64,000 bases of DNA. Origin: Hyphomonadaceae bacterium TMED5. GTDB taxonomy: Bacteria > Pseudomonadota > Alphaproteobacteria > Caulobacterales > Hyphomonadaceae. The notes under the pieces are model-generated. The model was not told the DNA's origin. It did no database searches and was given only the letters and a program-made list of their open reading frames with translations. The stretch lies in contig NHBK01000024.1 of the NCBI GenBank assembly GCA_002173095.1, forward strand, positions 1 to 64,000, read 5' to 3'. How positions within the stretch are numbered: position 1 is the stretch's first letter; the number at the start of each line of letters is the position of its first letter. A program made the translations under genes and the position numbers. Positions 10,869 to 20,738 of this stretch are shown here, piece by piece.

Positions 10869-11015
10869 ATGAATTTTCAGACCCCAAAAGCTTGGTGGAA
10901 CCATCTTTCAGGAACTGAAAAAGCTGCAGTCACTGTACTTGGAGCATTCGTATTTGGCGTCCTTCTCATCGCGAGTGGACTGAAGGTGGGCGCTGCGCTC
11001 GCCGGACTGAACTAA
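10869..11015 (+). CDS. 48-residue single-span membrane protein between atpA and atpG
   Basis: A complete small frame starts at ATG 10869 and stops at TAA 11015, with GAGAG upstream as a possible ribosome-binding site. It encodes a short amphipathic N-terminus (MNFQTPKAWWNHLSGTEKAA), then one hydrophobic segment (VTVLGAFVFGVLLIASGL, about residues 21-38), then a short Gly/Ala-rich tail. It fills most of the 178-base gap between atpA and atpG, in the same direction, so it is probably co-transcribed. I know of no standard F1Fo subunit at this place; it could be an accessory or assembly protein. Function is unknown, and the reality of the gene rests on the clean membrane-protein pattern. Confidence 0.6.
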   Translation: MNFQTPKAWWNHLSGTEKAAVTVLGAFVFGVLLIASGLKVGAALAGLN

Positions 11016-11027
11016 AAGGCGGTAATT

Positions 11028-11912
11028 ATGCCGAGTTTGAAGGATCTTAAAGGCCGTATTGCTTCTGTGAAATCCACACAGAAGATTACAAAGGCCAAGC
11101 AGATGGTTGCTGCAGCCAAGCTCCGCCGTGCGCAGGAAGCTGCTGAAGCTGCTAAACCATATGCAATGCGTCTCGCAGGCGTGATCTCAAACCTGACATC
11201 AGCTGCATCAGGTGGTCAGGGACCAAAACTGCTTACCGGCACCGGTAAGTCAGACACCTACCTCCTGATCATCATGACGGCTGAGCGCGGCCTTTGCGGT
11301 GGCTTCAACGCCAACACCGTGAAGAAAGCGCGCGAAGAGATCACACGTCTGAAGGGCGAAGGTAAGACCGTGAAAATCATCACGGTTGGCAAAAAGGGTC
11401 GCGAACAACTCGTTCGTACCTATGGCGAGCACATGATCGCGCACATCGACACTTCGTCTGCGCGTGGGTCTGATGACCTTGCTGAAATTGCTCTGGAACT
11501 GGGTAAAGACGTCAATGCGCGCTTTGAAGCGGGCGAATTTGACGTGGCTGCTCTGATCTTCTCGCAATTCAAAAACGTGATCTCTCAGATCCCGACATCC
11601 AAGCAACTCGTTCCGGCTGAAACGCCAGAAGATGTGCCGACTGTCGATCTGAAAGGTGCAAACTACATTTATGAGCCGTCTGAAGAGGAAATCCTCGAAG
11701 CGCTCCTTCCACGTTATCTGAACACACTGCTTCTTTCTGCGCTTCTTGAAAGTGCAGCTGGTGAGCAGGCTGCGTCCATGACTGCTATGGACAATGCGAC
11801 GAACAATGCCGGTGAGCTGATCGACAAGCTGTCGCTCCAGTACAACCGTGCACGTCAGGCTCAGATCACGAAAGAGCTGATCGAGATCATTTCCGGCGCG
11901 GAAGCGCTGTAG
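11028..11912 (+). CDS. atpG: ATP synthase F1 subunit gamma
   Basis: This is the central-stalk rotor subunit (294 residues). The N-terminal coiled coil begins MPSLKDLKGRIASVKSTQKI, the conserved GLCGGFN lies near residue 89, and the C-terminal helix contains ASMTAMDNATNNAGELI and YNRARQAQITKELIEI. An AAGGCGG ribosome-binding site precedes the ATG. Confidence 0.97.
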   Translation: MPSLKDLKGRIASVKSTQKITKAKQMVAAAKLRRAQEAAEAAKPYAMRLAGVISNLTSAASGGQGPKLLTGTGKSDTYLLIIMTAERGLCGGFNANTVKKAREEITRLKGEGKTVKIITVGKKGREQLVRTYGEHMIAHIDTSSARGSDDLAEIALELGKDVNARFEAGEFDVAALIFSQFKNVISQIPTSKQLVPAETPEDVPTVDLKGANYIYEPSEEEILEALLPRYLNTLLLSALLESAAGEQAASMTAMDNATNNAGELIDKLSLQYNRARQAQITKELIEIISGAEAL

Positions 11913-11920
11913 GCTGATAA

Positions 11921-13765
<1,845 letters not shown>

Positions 13766-13787
13766 GCCAGTCTCTGATCTGAATAAG

Positions 13788-13816
13788 AAAAGGCCGTCCC
13801 CTGGGGCGGCCTTTTT
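13788..13816 (+). terminator. Rho-independent terminator after atpD
   Basis: The stem AAGGCCGtCCCC/GGGGCGGCCTT ends in TTTTT, 23 bases after the atpD stop codon. It ends the operon before atpC, which lies 3.2 kb away. Confidence 0.9.
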
Positions 13817-13823
13817 CGTTGTT

Positions 13824-14759
13824 CTAGTTGGTCTTACTGCGAGCTAACGCATTTTCGAGAATAGTTTCAGATAGAATTTTGATGTCACAACCCATAGCAA
13901 TGAGTTCATGGGCTCGAGCTAACTTGTTTCCAAAGTGGGTGGTTCGCCAATGAGGCGAAGCTCTATCAGCAACAACAACGTAGTTTGTTTGTTGTGTGAT
14001 TGATTGTTGAAAAATGCCACCAGCATCTTCGATTAGTTCTGCGACATGCCTTCGCGTCCCTAGAGAGGTTGGTCCCGTGATTACAAAGCGTTTGTTTTCA
14101 AACTGAACGGTGCTGGAATCAAGTTCTGTCTCGTCCAACTCAGCAACATCCCCGATGTTAGCTTTACCTGAAAGAGCATAGCCGTCGCCTACTAAATGAG
14201 TGAGCCATTCGTGAATTTCTTCACGCTCGTTTTCATCGATTTGATTGTCGGATAACGATGCAAAAATAGAGCTTCTCAAGTCCGACAGCGCATCAGAGGC
14301 GGACAAGTGTCTGTCAGTTAAGAATTTGTCCCTAATGGCGACAATTTCTGGGTCCGTGACGACTCCGTCACAAACTACTCCGCCGCAGAATCCCAAAAAT
14401 CGATTTAACGCATCTTTTTCCGCAAATTCCTCGTCGAAGCGGATAGCGTCTTGTGTAGCATCTATGATGTCTGTGAGCTGAATAGACAGGTCTTCTTCAG
14501 AGGAAAAACAACCAGAGTTGAGGTCTTCAATAAGATCTTTGGAATCGGGATCGTCAAAAAATTCTGAAAACGCTTCGGCTTCTTTCAAAATAGCGGTCGG
14601 TTCACCCTGTTCTATTCGTCCTGACGATAGTGCACCTTCTAAAAAGCCAATCCAGTAATTCGCTTTCTTTCTGTCATTTGCAGTTTTGTTAAATTTAGAG
14701 ACATTTTCATCTAGGTGACGTTCCCAAAACCCAAGGCGAATTTTTTCTGACAGTTTCAT
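13824..14759 (-). CDS. BRCT-domain protein with TerB-like helical region
   Basis: This is a 311-residue protein from the ATG at 14759, preceded by GGAG; an upstream start at 14804 is less likely. The last 92 residues (220-311) form a BRCT domain of the DNA-ligase type: FENKRFVITGP, then GTRRHVAELIEDAGG, QTNYVVVAD and a C-terminal helix with KLARAHELIAMG. The first two thirds are acidic helices with repeated patterns of the form G-V-DG-V-x-x-E (GGVVCDGVVTDPEI, SLSDNQIDENERE), reminiscent of TerB-like folds. No signal or membrane segment is visible. It is probably cytoplasmic; a role in DNA damage or stress is only a guess from the BRCT domain. Its composition looks more AT-rich than the atp genes beside it. 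Confidence 0.7.
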   Translation of the reverse strand: MKLSEKIRLGFWERHLDENVSKFNKTANDRKKANYWIGFLEGALSSGRIEQGEPTAILKEAEAFSEFFDDPDSKDLIEDLNSGCFSSEEDLSIQLTDIIDATQDAIRFDEEFAEKDALNRFLGFCGGVVCDGVVTDPEIVAIRDKFLTDRHLSASDALSDLRSSIFASLSDNQIDENEREEIHEWLTHLVGDGYALSGKANIGDVAELDETELDSSTVQFENKRFVITGPTSLGTRRHVAELIEDAGGIFQQSITQQTNYVVVADRASPHWRTTHFGNKLARAHELIAMGCDIKILSETILENALARSKTN

Positions 14760-14834
14760 TGTTTGAAATCTACTCCACAGAGAGCCGCACAAAATATACT
14801 GCATAGTTGAACGTGTATTCGCCTACATAATCAA

Positions 14835-16190
14835 TCAGACGATCTTGCCTTCCTGATAGTCCTTCACCTGATCTTTCTTGATCTTGCCAGCCCGCATGAA
14901 AATGTAGATCACGGCGATCACCACCACCACGAGACAGCCCACGAGGATCCAGTTGATCCCGCCGCCATCGCTCGCGGTTTCGGCGGGTGTTGGCGTCGGC
15001 GTGGCGGTTGCCGTTGTTGTCTCTGTTGGCGTGGGTGTCGGGTCAGAGGTCGGCGGTGCCTCTTCTGGCGGAGTATCTTCGGTATCTTCGCCTCCGCCCA
15101 GAATTTCAGAGGCAGCACCGGCTACGGCTGCTGCGCCCGCTACCGCGCCGGCTGCGCCGATCTGATTGGTATCATCCGGCGTTTCGCTGCCGGTTTCTCG
15201 CACATCATTTGCGTCGGCATTGGGACGATTATTCGCGGCAGGCGGCGCTTCGAGCGCAGCATCCATGGCGAGCGCTGTGGCCTGGTTGATAATGCCTGTC
15301 ACAGGCAGGCCGGCCTGCTGTTGAAAGGCGATGACTGCATTTTTCGTGGCGGGGCCGAAGTCGCCATCAAACCCGCCTACAGCAAAGCCGAGCGCCGCCA
15401 AAAGACGTTGAAACTCTTCAACCTTGTCGCCTTTATCGCCGATCTCCAGCCGGCCGCCATCACGCGGGTTCAGAATGTCTGGAATTTCCACCCGGAACAG
15501 GTCGAGCGCTTTAGCCGTCCACCAGATGCGGTCGCTCTCACCATGGGCGGGGCTGCCTGCATCCGGATTACCGAAATTGATGCCGCGCGAGACCTTGCTC
15601 GCATCATTCATATCGGCAAAGCGGGAGAGATCGTTGGATTCGAAGAACTTCGCCGCCACCTGAATAGAGGCCTGAAGATCACGTGAGATCAGGTCTGGAT
15701 CAGTATCAATGGGTAGTCCGGTCAGCGCCGCGAACTTCACATAGTTGTTCTTGCCCGTCAGCTGGATGAAGCCGCGCCCACGATATTTCCAGCCATCCCC
15801 TGAGGCCTCGTCGCCATTGCCCATGCGATTACCATAGGCGCGATTGGCAATCATTTCCGGCTTGCGCGCATATTGTTCGGCAATCTCATCGGTCTCGAAA
15901 TATCGACCGAAGACACTGCGCAGCGCACTGGCTGAATAATTCAGGTTTTCAGAGGTGTAGCGAAGATATCCGGTCTCAATCAGGCCCTGGCCCAGAAAGT
16001 GCGCCAGTCGCATAGCCGTGTTGATGCCATGGTCTTCCAGTACCGACTGCGATTGCAGAAAGGCATTCACATACCGGCCCTGCGTCGTGCCGGAAATACT
16101 GTTCCAGTTTGGCGCGCCGGGAAGCTGAGATACGATCTGATCCAGATTGAGCGTTGCGATGTCCACGACATCAAAAAAGTTATTCGGCAT
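14835..16190 (-). CDS. GH19 endolysin-like muramidase/chitinase with PG-binding domain and C-terminal membrane anchor
   Basis: The ATG at 16190, preceded by CAGGGGA, gives 451 residues; the frame is open further upstream but without family similarity. Residues ~40-235 form a glycoside hydrolase 19 domain of the phage lysozyme type, with probable catalytic E72 (GQGLIETGY) and E81 (SENLNYSA) and the GRGFIQLTG signature. Residues ~250-310 are a peptidoglycan-binding helical domain (GDKGDKVEEFQRLLAALG). An Ala-rich and then Pro/Thr-rich low-complexity linker follows (~315-410), then one membrane span (~412-433) and a basic tail. There is no N-terminal signal. Cell-wall or chitin hydrolysis is likely; prophage origin is an inference. 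Confidence 0.85.
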   Translation of the reverse strand: MPNNFFDVVDIATLNLDQIVSQLPGAPNWNSISGTTQGRYVNAFLQSQSVLEDHGINTAMRLAHFLGQGLIETGYLRYTSENLNYSASALRSVFGRYFETDEIAEQYARKPEMIANRAYGNRMGNGDEASGDGWKYRGRGFIQLTGKNNYVKFAALTGLPIDTDPDLISRDLQASIQVAAKFFESNDLSRFADMNDASKVSRGINFGNPDAGSPAHGESDRIWWTAKALDLFRVEIPDILNPRDGGRLEIGDKGDKVEEFQRLLAALGFAVGGFDGDFGPATKNAVIAFQQQAGLPVTGIINQATALAMDAALEAPPAANNRPNADANDVRETGSETPDDTNQIGAAGAVAGAAAVAGAASEILGGGEDTEDTPPEEAPPTSDPTPTPTETTTATATPTPTPAETASDGGGINWILVGCLVVVVIAVIYIFMRAGKIKKDQVKDYQEGKIV

Positions 16191-16338
16191 GTTCACGTCC
16201 CCTGAACTGCATGAATGGTCCCACACTTTAAGGTTAACAGACGCGCTATTATCTACCAAGCGGCTAAAAGTAGGAGAGAATGTCTTCACATTGCTCCGGG
16301 CTTCTAACACCATGTGACAGGCAGAGAGGGGGTGGCCG

Positions 16339-16959
16339 ATGAGTGAACAGGATGATGCGACGCCGATCCGGCATTCGGAGGATGGCGAACCCATGACAAA
16401 GGCGGAACGGATTTTCGTTCGCCTGTCTATTCTTCAGACCATTCTGGCCGTGGCCGGTATTTTCACCGGCGTGGTCGCACTCTATGCCGCGCTCAGTGAG
16501 GCGGACGCCGTGCGCAAGCAACAGGCCGCAGCGGTCCTTCCGGTGATCGTCGTCGCGCGGAGCCAGACGATCAGCGAGGATGAGGGCTTCTTTGAATGGA
16601 ATGCATTCAATTGGGGTATTGGCCCGGGCCGCGTTCAGGCGCTGCGAATGCTCCACAATGGCGAACCCGTTCGTGACTGGGATCATCTTTTGGAACGTAT
16701 CGGCCTGCCGGAGACGAATTACGAGCACTCGCAGATCACCGGGCGCACCTATACGGCCTCTAATGAACCCGACATGGTCTTCCGCACGCGTAATCGGGAA
16801 CTGGCTGTTGCCATGCTGGAAGCATCGCGAAATACAGAGATGGATTTGTGCTATTGCTCAGTGTTTGAGACGTGCTGGATGATGCCACGATCCTTCACGG
16901 ATGCCCCTCCGCGCGTGGAAATCTGTCCTGACTACGGAGATGATGCGTTTATTCAGTAA
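16339..16959 (+). CDS. Hypothetical membrane protein, 206 aa
   Basis: No known family is recognised. One N-terminal membrane span is visible (LQTILAVAGIFTGVVALYAAL, about residues 32-52), preceded by an acidic/basic cytoplasmic start. The span is followed by a soluble domain with several cysteines near the end (CYCSVFETCW, then EICPDYG). The ATG at 16339 follows AGAGGGGG. It is divergent from the endolysin and lies upstream of atpC. The arrangement of one span plus a beta-rich soluble part resembles many small uncharacterised proteobacterial proteins. Confidence 0.65.
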   Translation: MSEQDDATPIRHSEDGEPMTKAERIFVRLSILQTILAVAGIFTGVVALYAALSEADAVRKQQAAAVLPVIVVARSQTISEDEGFFEWNAFNWGIGPGRVQALRMLHNGEPVRDWDHLLERIGLPETNYEHSQITGRTYTASNEPDMVFRTRNRELAVAMLEASRNTEMDLCYCSVFETCWMMPRSFTDAPPRVEICPDYGDDAFIQ

Positions 16960-17031
16960 GTGCGGCATTGCTAGCACTGGACTTCAGAGAAATCTGCGTT
17001 AAACCCTCTGGGAAATTGCAAGAGAGTCAAA

Positions 17032-17442
17032 ATGTCTGAAAAGCTGAACTTTTCCCTTGTATCCCCTGCGCGCGAACTTTTCTCCGGAGAAGTCGACCAT
17101 GTGATCGCACCGGGTTCTGAAGGTGAATTCGGCGTACTGCCGAACCATGCGCCATTCATGTCTACGCTGCGCTCTGGCCGCGTTCGCATTATAGAGGGTG
17201 ATGAAGTTCACCGCTATTTCGTACATGGCGGCTTTGCTGACGTAACGCCTGAAGGCCTGACCATTCTGGCTGAAGAAGCGATCCGTCTGGAAGACCTGAA
17301 TGAAGAAGGTATTCTGAACGCGATCTCTGAAGCTGAGATGGCGCGTGATGGCGCTGCCGATCAGGCAACACGCTTTAAAGCTGAAGGCGATGTTCAACGC
17401 CTGAAAGCTCAGCTGGATGCGCTCAGCGAAGCGCACCACTAA
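17032..17442 (+). CDS. atpC: ATP synthase F1 subunit epsilon
   Basis: The 136-residue epsilon subunit has an N-terminal beta-sandwich (EKLNFSLVSPARELFSGEVD, conserved GSEGEFGVLPNHAPFMSTLR) and a short C-terminal helical part (AQLDALSEAHH). It contacts gamma and the c-ring and restrains ATP hydrolysis. Here it is separated from atpD by about 3.3 kb and has its own ribosome-binding site (GAGAG). It may have its own promoter. Confidence 0.95.
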   Translation: MSEKLNFSLVSPARELFSGEVDHVIAPGSEGEFGVLPNHAPFMSTLRSGRVRIIEGDEVHRYFVHGGFADVTPEGLTILAEEAIRLEDLNEEGILNAISEAEMARDGAADQATRFKAEGDVQRLKAQLDALSEAHH

Positions 17443-17460
17443 GCGACACGCTAGTTTATC

Positions 17461-17495
17461 AAAAAAGCCGCGGTCTGATGATCGCGGCTTTTTTG
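17461..17495. terminator. Bidirectional terminator between atpC and rppH
   Basis: A symmetrical hairpin AAAAAAGCCGCGgTC/GAtCGCGGCTTTTTT has an A-tract on one side and a T-tract on the other. It serves both atpC and the convergent Nudix gene. Confidence 0.92.
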
Positions 17496-17518
17496 TATCT
17501 GAATGTCTGGCGGGCCGG

Positions 17519-18022
17519 TTATTCCGGCTCTGTCCACTTCTCAAACTGCTTTGCAACAGCCTCATAGACCGGGCGTTTGAAGTGGATGATGAGCGGTGTC
17601 ACTTCAGAGAGTTCAGCCCAGCGCCAGGCGTCAAATTCCGGCGTATGGAAATCGAGACGCACGTCAGAGTCTGAACCATTAAAGCGCAGCGCAAACCATT
17701 TCTGCTTCTGGCCAATATATGGGCCGGGCAGGCGCGCTTTCAGATCAGGCGGGAAGTCGTAATAGAGCCAGTCCGGGCTTTCTTCCAGAATAGTTGCCAG
17801 CTTCTGGGAAACGCCAATCTCTTCTTCCATTTCGCGCATAGCAGCGCTCTCAGCGCTTTCGCCCTTATCAATGCCGCCCTGTGGCATTTGCCATTGGAAA
17901 GGGCCGTGAGCGTTGATGCGGCGGCCAAGAAAGACGTGTCCGCGTTTGGAGAAGAGAGCGATGCCTACATTGGGGCGATAGCGAGCCGGGTCTCTGGAAC
18001 CTTGCAACGGGCCGTCATGCAT
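17519..18022 (-). CDS. rppH: RNA pyrophosphohydrolase (Nudix)
   Basis: This 167-residue Nudix hydrolase removes pyrophosphate from RNA 5' ends or cleaves dinucleoside polyphosphates. The Nudix box is complete: GGIDKGESAESAAMREMEEE followed by IGV. The N-terminal YRPNVGIALF and WQMPQGG are typical of RppH/NudH. It is the last gene of a minus-strand run and overlaps or abuts the deacetylase gene upstream. Confidence 0.9.
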   Translation of the reverse strand: MHDGPLQGSRDPARYRPNVGIALFSKRGHVFLGRRINAHGPFQWQMPQGGIDKGESAESAAMREMEEEIGVSQKLATILEESPDWLYYDFPPDLKARLPGPYIGQKQKWFALRFNGSDSDVRLDFHTPEFDAWRWAELSEVTPLIIHFKRPVYEAVAKQFEKWTEPE

Positions 18023-19257
18023 TAGTGTTGTGCCTGCTCTTCTTCATGCGCGCTGACATAAGTTGGCGCTGTGCGTGGGAGGGCAGATGCCGGTGCCAGC
18101 AAATACCCTTTGGACGGAAGTGTTTCTGCCCAGTCGCGTATCTGGTCAATAGTGATCGGGAAGGCAAAGCCTGTTCCGAGTGCCGAGCCGCGCTGAAGCG
18201 AGATCGCTTCAAGGTGCAGAAGCTGTTCATCAATCGCAGCGCCAGTTGGATCCGCGTCGACCACGCGTGCGGCCTGTGTGTATGGCAGATGATTGGATTC
18301 AGCGACCGTTTCGAAGACGGAACGAGGTGCTGCGCCATCATGGATGAAGGCAAGGCCGCGTTCTTCCAGCATTTCAAAGACTGGCGCGATCGCACGGCTA
18401 TCGGTCGCAAAGCGTGCGCCCTGATAATTTGTCACGCCGAAATAGCCTGTCGCACGGCTGAGCAACCATTCTGTGCGGCGACGGTTTTCCAGCGCATTTG
18501 CGGTGGTGAGAAGCGTATAAGGCCCGGTGTCATTGTTCGGATAGTCATATGGCTCCATAGGCAGCTCAATCATGACTTCATGGCCCGCCTCACGGGCTTT
18601 ATCTACCCAGTCCTGAAGACCACGGGAATAGGGAACGAAAGACAGCGTAATCTCAGGCGGCAGCTCATCAATAGCAGCCTGTGTGACGCGGGCGTTCAGG
18701 CCCAGTCCGCCAATGACGATGGAAACAGTCGGGCGGCCTGCCGGGTTGGAAAACGGACGGCGATAGACCTGAAAACTCGTGCGGCCATCATCTGCGATGA
18801 CGGGCAGACGTCCACCATGCTGGCTCCATTCAGACATGCCCGGTAAAGGCGCTTCAGGAAGGGCAGCAGATGCCGTTTCAACGGGCGTGTCAGGCGTGAT
18901 GACCTCAACAACAGGGTCATCGTGCGGCTGAGCGCTTGCAAGATGGGTTTCGTCCTCAGAGCCGGGATCAGGCACGCCAAGGTTTGGCGTGTGATGGTCG
19001 TCTTCAACGGCGTGTGGGTCTTCACCATGTGTGTTGTGTTCGTCGCCTGTCGTCCGGTTCATAAGGTTAACCGGCTCATGGCTGGGGTCGTCAAAAAGGC
19101 CGACAACCTGCCGCGGACTTGCGTTTTCGGCATCGCCCGTGAAGCGGATAGCGGCCACTGCGGCCGTACCGATGGCGGAGAACGTCAACACAGCGAGTGC
19201 TGCGTGCGTAATGCCCGTTTTCACCGGGGAAGGAGGAAGTCTGCGCGAGGCGGCCAT
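18022..19257 (-). CDS. Divergent polysaccharide deacetylase family protein (YibQ-like)
   Basis: This is a 411-residue protein with an N-terminal membrane anchor (ITHAALAVLTFSAIGTAAVAAI). A disordered His/Asp/Pro-rich region follows (to about residue 140), then a DUF610/YibQ-type NodB-like fold: PTVSIVIGGLGLNARVTQAA, LSFVPYSRG, EVMIELPMEPYDYPNND, GVTNYQGARFATD and GLAFIHDG. The family is linked to envelope/peptidoglycan metabolism and is commonly found, as here, next to ctpA and an envC-like gene. The actual substrate is unknown. It ends within the start of rppH. Confidence 0.85.
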   Translation of the reverse strand: MAASRRLPPSPVKTGITHAALAVLTFSAIGTAAVAAIRFTGDAENASPRQVVGLFDDPSHEPVNLMNRTTGDEHNTHGEDPHAVEDDHHTPNLGVPDPGSEDETHLASAQPHDDPVVEVITPDTPVETASAALPEAPLPGMSEWSQHGGRLPVIADDGRTSFQVYRRPFSNPAGRPTVSIVIGGLGLNARVTQAAIDELPPEITLSFVPYSRGLQDWVDKAREAGHEVMIELPMEPYDYPNNDTGPYTLLTTANALENRRRTEWLLSRATGYFGVTNYQGARFATDSRAIAPVFEMLEERGLAFIHDGAAPRSVFETVAESNHLPYTQAARVVDADPTGAAIDEQLLHLEAISLQRGSALGTGFAFPITIDQIRDWAETLPSKGYLLAPASALPRTAPTYVSAHEEEQAQH

Positions 19258-19337
19258 AGGCGTACCTTTGGGAAGATTCGAATCTTTATCCTATTTTGAT
19301 GAAAACCATTAACGCTTCGCAAAAGCAGGCAGAATTT

Positions 19338-19361
19338 GCCGGGTGTTTGCAGCCACCCGGC
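19338..19361. repeat. Hairpin between ctpA and the deacetylase gene
   Basis: The stem GCCGGGTG/CACCCGGC has an 8-base loop and no T-tract. It lies after the ctpA stop codon and could stabilise or partly terminate the transcript. Confidence 0.4.
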
Positions 19362-19384
19362 TGTGCTGTGAGGTCTGGCTGGGC

Positions 19385-20713
19385 TTAGCCTGAGGTTGCG
19401 TGATCAACGCTGGAAAGCGTGATTGTACGCAATTGCTCAATCGCACGCTCAAGCTGATAGTCTTCGCCTTCATAATCTTCAGCCGGCATGTCTGCTGGCA
19501 TATGGATTTCAACGCGTTCTGAGCCTGAGTCATTGTCGAGCGCATTTGGAAGGTCAGCTTCAGAGAAGCGGCGCATATCTTCCAGCTGGTCTTCAGTGAT
19601 GTGGTATTGAGCGACTTCAAAGTCTGGCTCAATGCCGGTCGCCTGAATTGAGCGGCCAGATGGCGTGTAATAGCGCGCAGTTGTCAGGCGCAGAGCGCCG
19701 CGCTGTGCGCTGAGCGGAATGACCGTCTGAACTGAGCCCTTACCAAAGCTTGTCATGCCGAGGATCTGTGCGCGTTCCATATCCTGAAGAGCGCCAGCCA
19801 CAATCTCGGCTGCGGATGCAGAGCCGCCATTGATCAGCACCATGATTGGCACTTCAGCGAAGCGTTCGCCGCGCGTTGCGTTATAGCGCTGAATGTCACG
19901 TGGATCGCGGCCACGGGTGGACACCACCTCGCCGGAATCCAGGAACATGCTGGACACTGAAATTGCCTGGTCAAGCAGTCCGCCCGGATTGTTGCGCAGG
20001 TCCAGAATGAGGCCCGCCGGGTGGTTGCCCAGCTCTGTTTCCAGTGCAGACAGGGATTCTGCGAGAAGTTCGGTCGTGCGCTCATTGAAAGCGGAGATGC
20101 GAACATAGCCAATGTCTTCTTCCATGACTTCATGGACAACAGATTTCGGACGAATGATTTCGCGGGTCAGCGTGACGTCAAACGGTTCGTCTTCGCCTGC
20201 GCGGATAACGGTGATGACAATGTCTGTGCCGACTTCGCCGCGCATACCGCTGATCGCGTCTTCAAGTGTTTTGCCAACGATTGAGACACCATCAATGGCA
20301 GAGATCAGATCGCCAGAGCGCAGATCAGCGCGTGCCGCCGGTGAATCGTCAATCGGAGAAACGATTTTGACATAGCCTTCAAACGAGCTGACTTCGATGC
20401 CGAGACCGCCATATTCGCCGCTTGTCTGTTCCTGCATGTCCTCATAGGCCGATGCCGGCAGATAGCTGGAGTGCGGGTCGAGGGATGCAAGCATGCCATT
20501 AATGGCATTTTCCATCGCATCAGACTGGTCGACATCAATCACATATTCAGTGTCCACGCGCGCCAGAATCTCAGCGAACAGGTCAAGCTGCTGATACACT
20601 TCCTCACGCTCAGAATTCGTGCTGTTGGCCGACCAGGCCAGCGACGTGACGCCTACGGCTGTAAAACCGAGTGCTGCAGCACCTACGACAGTCGACATCA
20701 ACCATGAGCGCAT
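19385..20713 (-). CDS. ctpA: Carboxy-terminal processing protease (S41)
   Basis: The ATG at 20713 follows AGAGGAG, giving 442 residues with a signal/anchor segment (LMSTVVGAAALGFTAVG). A PDZ domain (LGIEVSSFEGYVKIVSPI, ~85-175) precedes the S41 protease core, with the catalytic Ser-Lys pair S300 (GGSASAAEI) and K325 (FGKGSVQT), 25 residues apart as expected. An acidic tail follows. Periplasmic CtpA enzymes degrade or mature envelope proteins, often under the control of a TPR partner. The position directly after the EnvC-like gene is conserved in alphaproteobacteria. Confidence 0.93.
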   Translation of the reverse strand: MRSWLMSTVVGAAALGFTAVGVTSLAWSANSTNSEREEVYQQLDLFAEILARVDTEYVIDVDQSDAMENAINGMLASLDPHSSYLPASAYEDMQEQTSGEYGGLGIEVSSFEGYVKIVSPIDDSPAARADLRSGDLISAIDGVSIVGKTLEDAISGMRGEVGTDIVITVIRAGEDEPFDVTLTREIIRPKSVVHEVMEEDIGYVRISAFNERTTELLAESLSALETELGNHPAGLILDLRNNPGGLLDQAISVSSMFLDSGEVVSTRGRDPRDIQRYNATRGERFAEVPIMVLINGGSASAAEIVAGALQDMERAQILGMTSFGKGSVQTVIPLSAQRGALRLTTARYYTPSGRSIQATGIEPDFEVAQYHITEDQLEDMRRFSEADLPNALDNDSGSERVEIHMPADMPAEDYEGEDYQLERAIEQLRTITLSSVDHATSG

Positions 20714-20738
20714 GGTGTTCTCCTCTAAAGTCCGCCGG

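Noticed and set aside
18025-18846. A 273-codon plus-strand frame over the deacetylase gene
   Set aside because: It lacks family similarity, while the minus-strand deacetylase has conserved motifs and good gene spacing.
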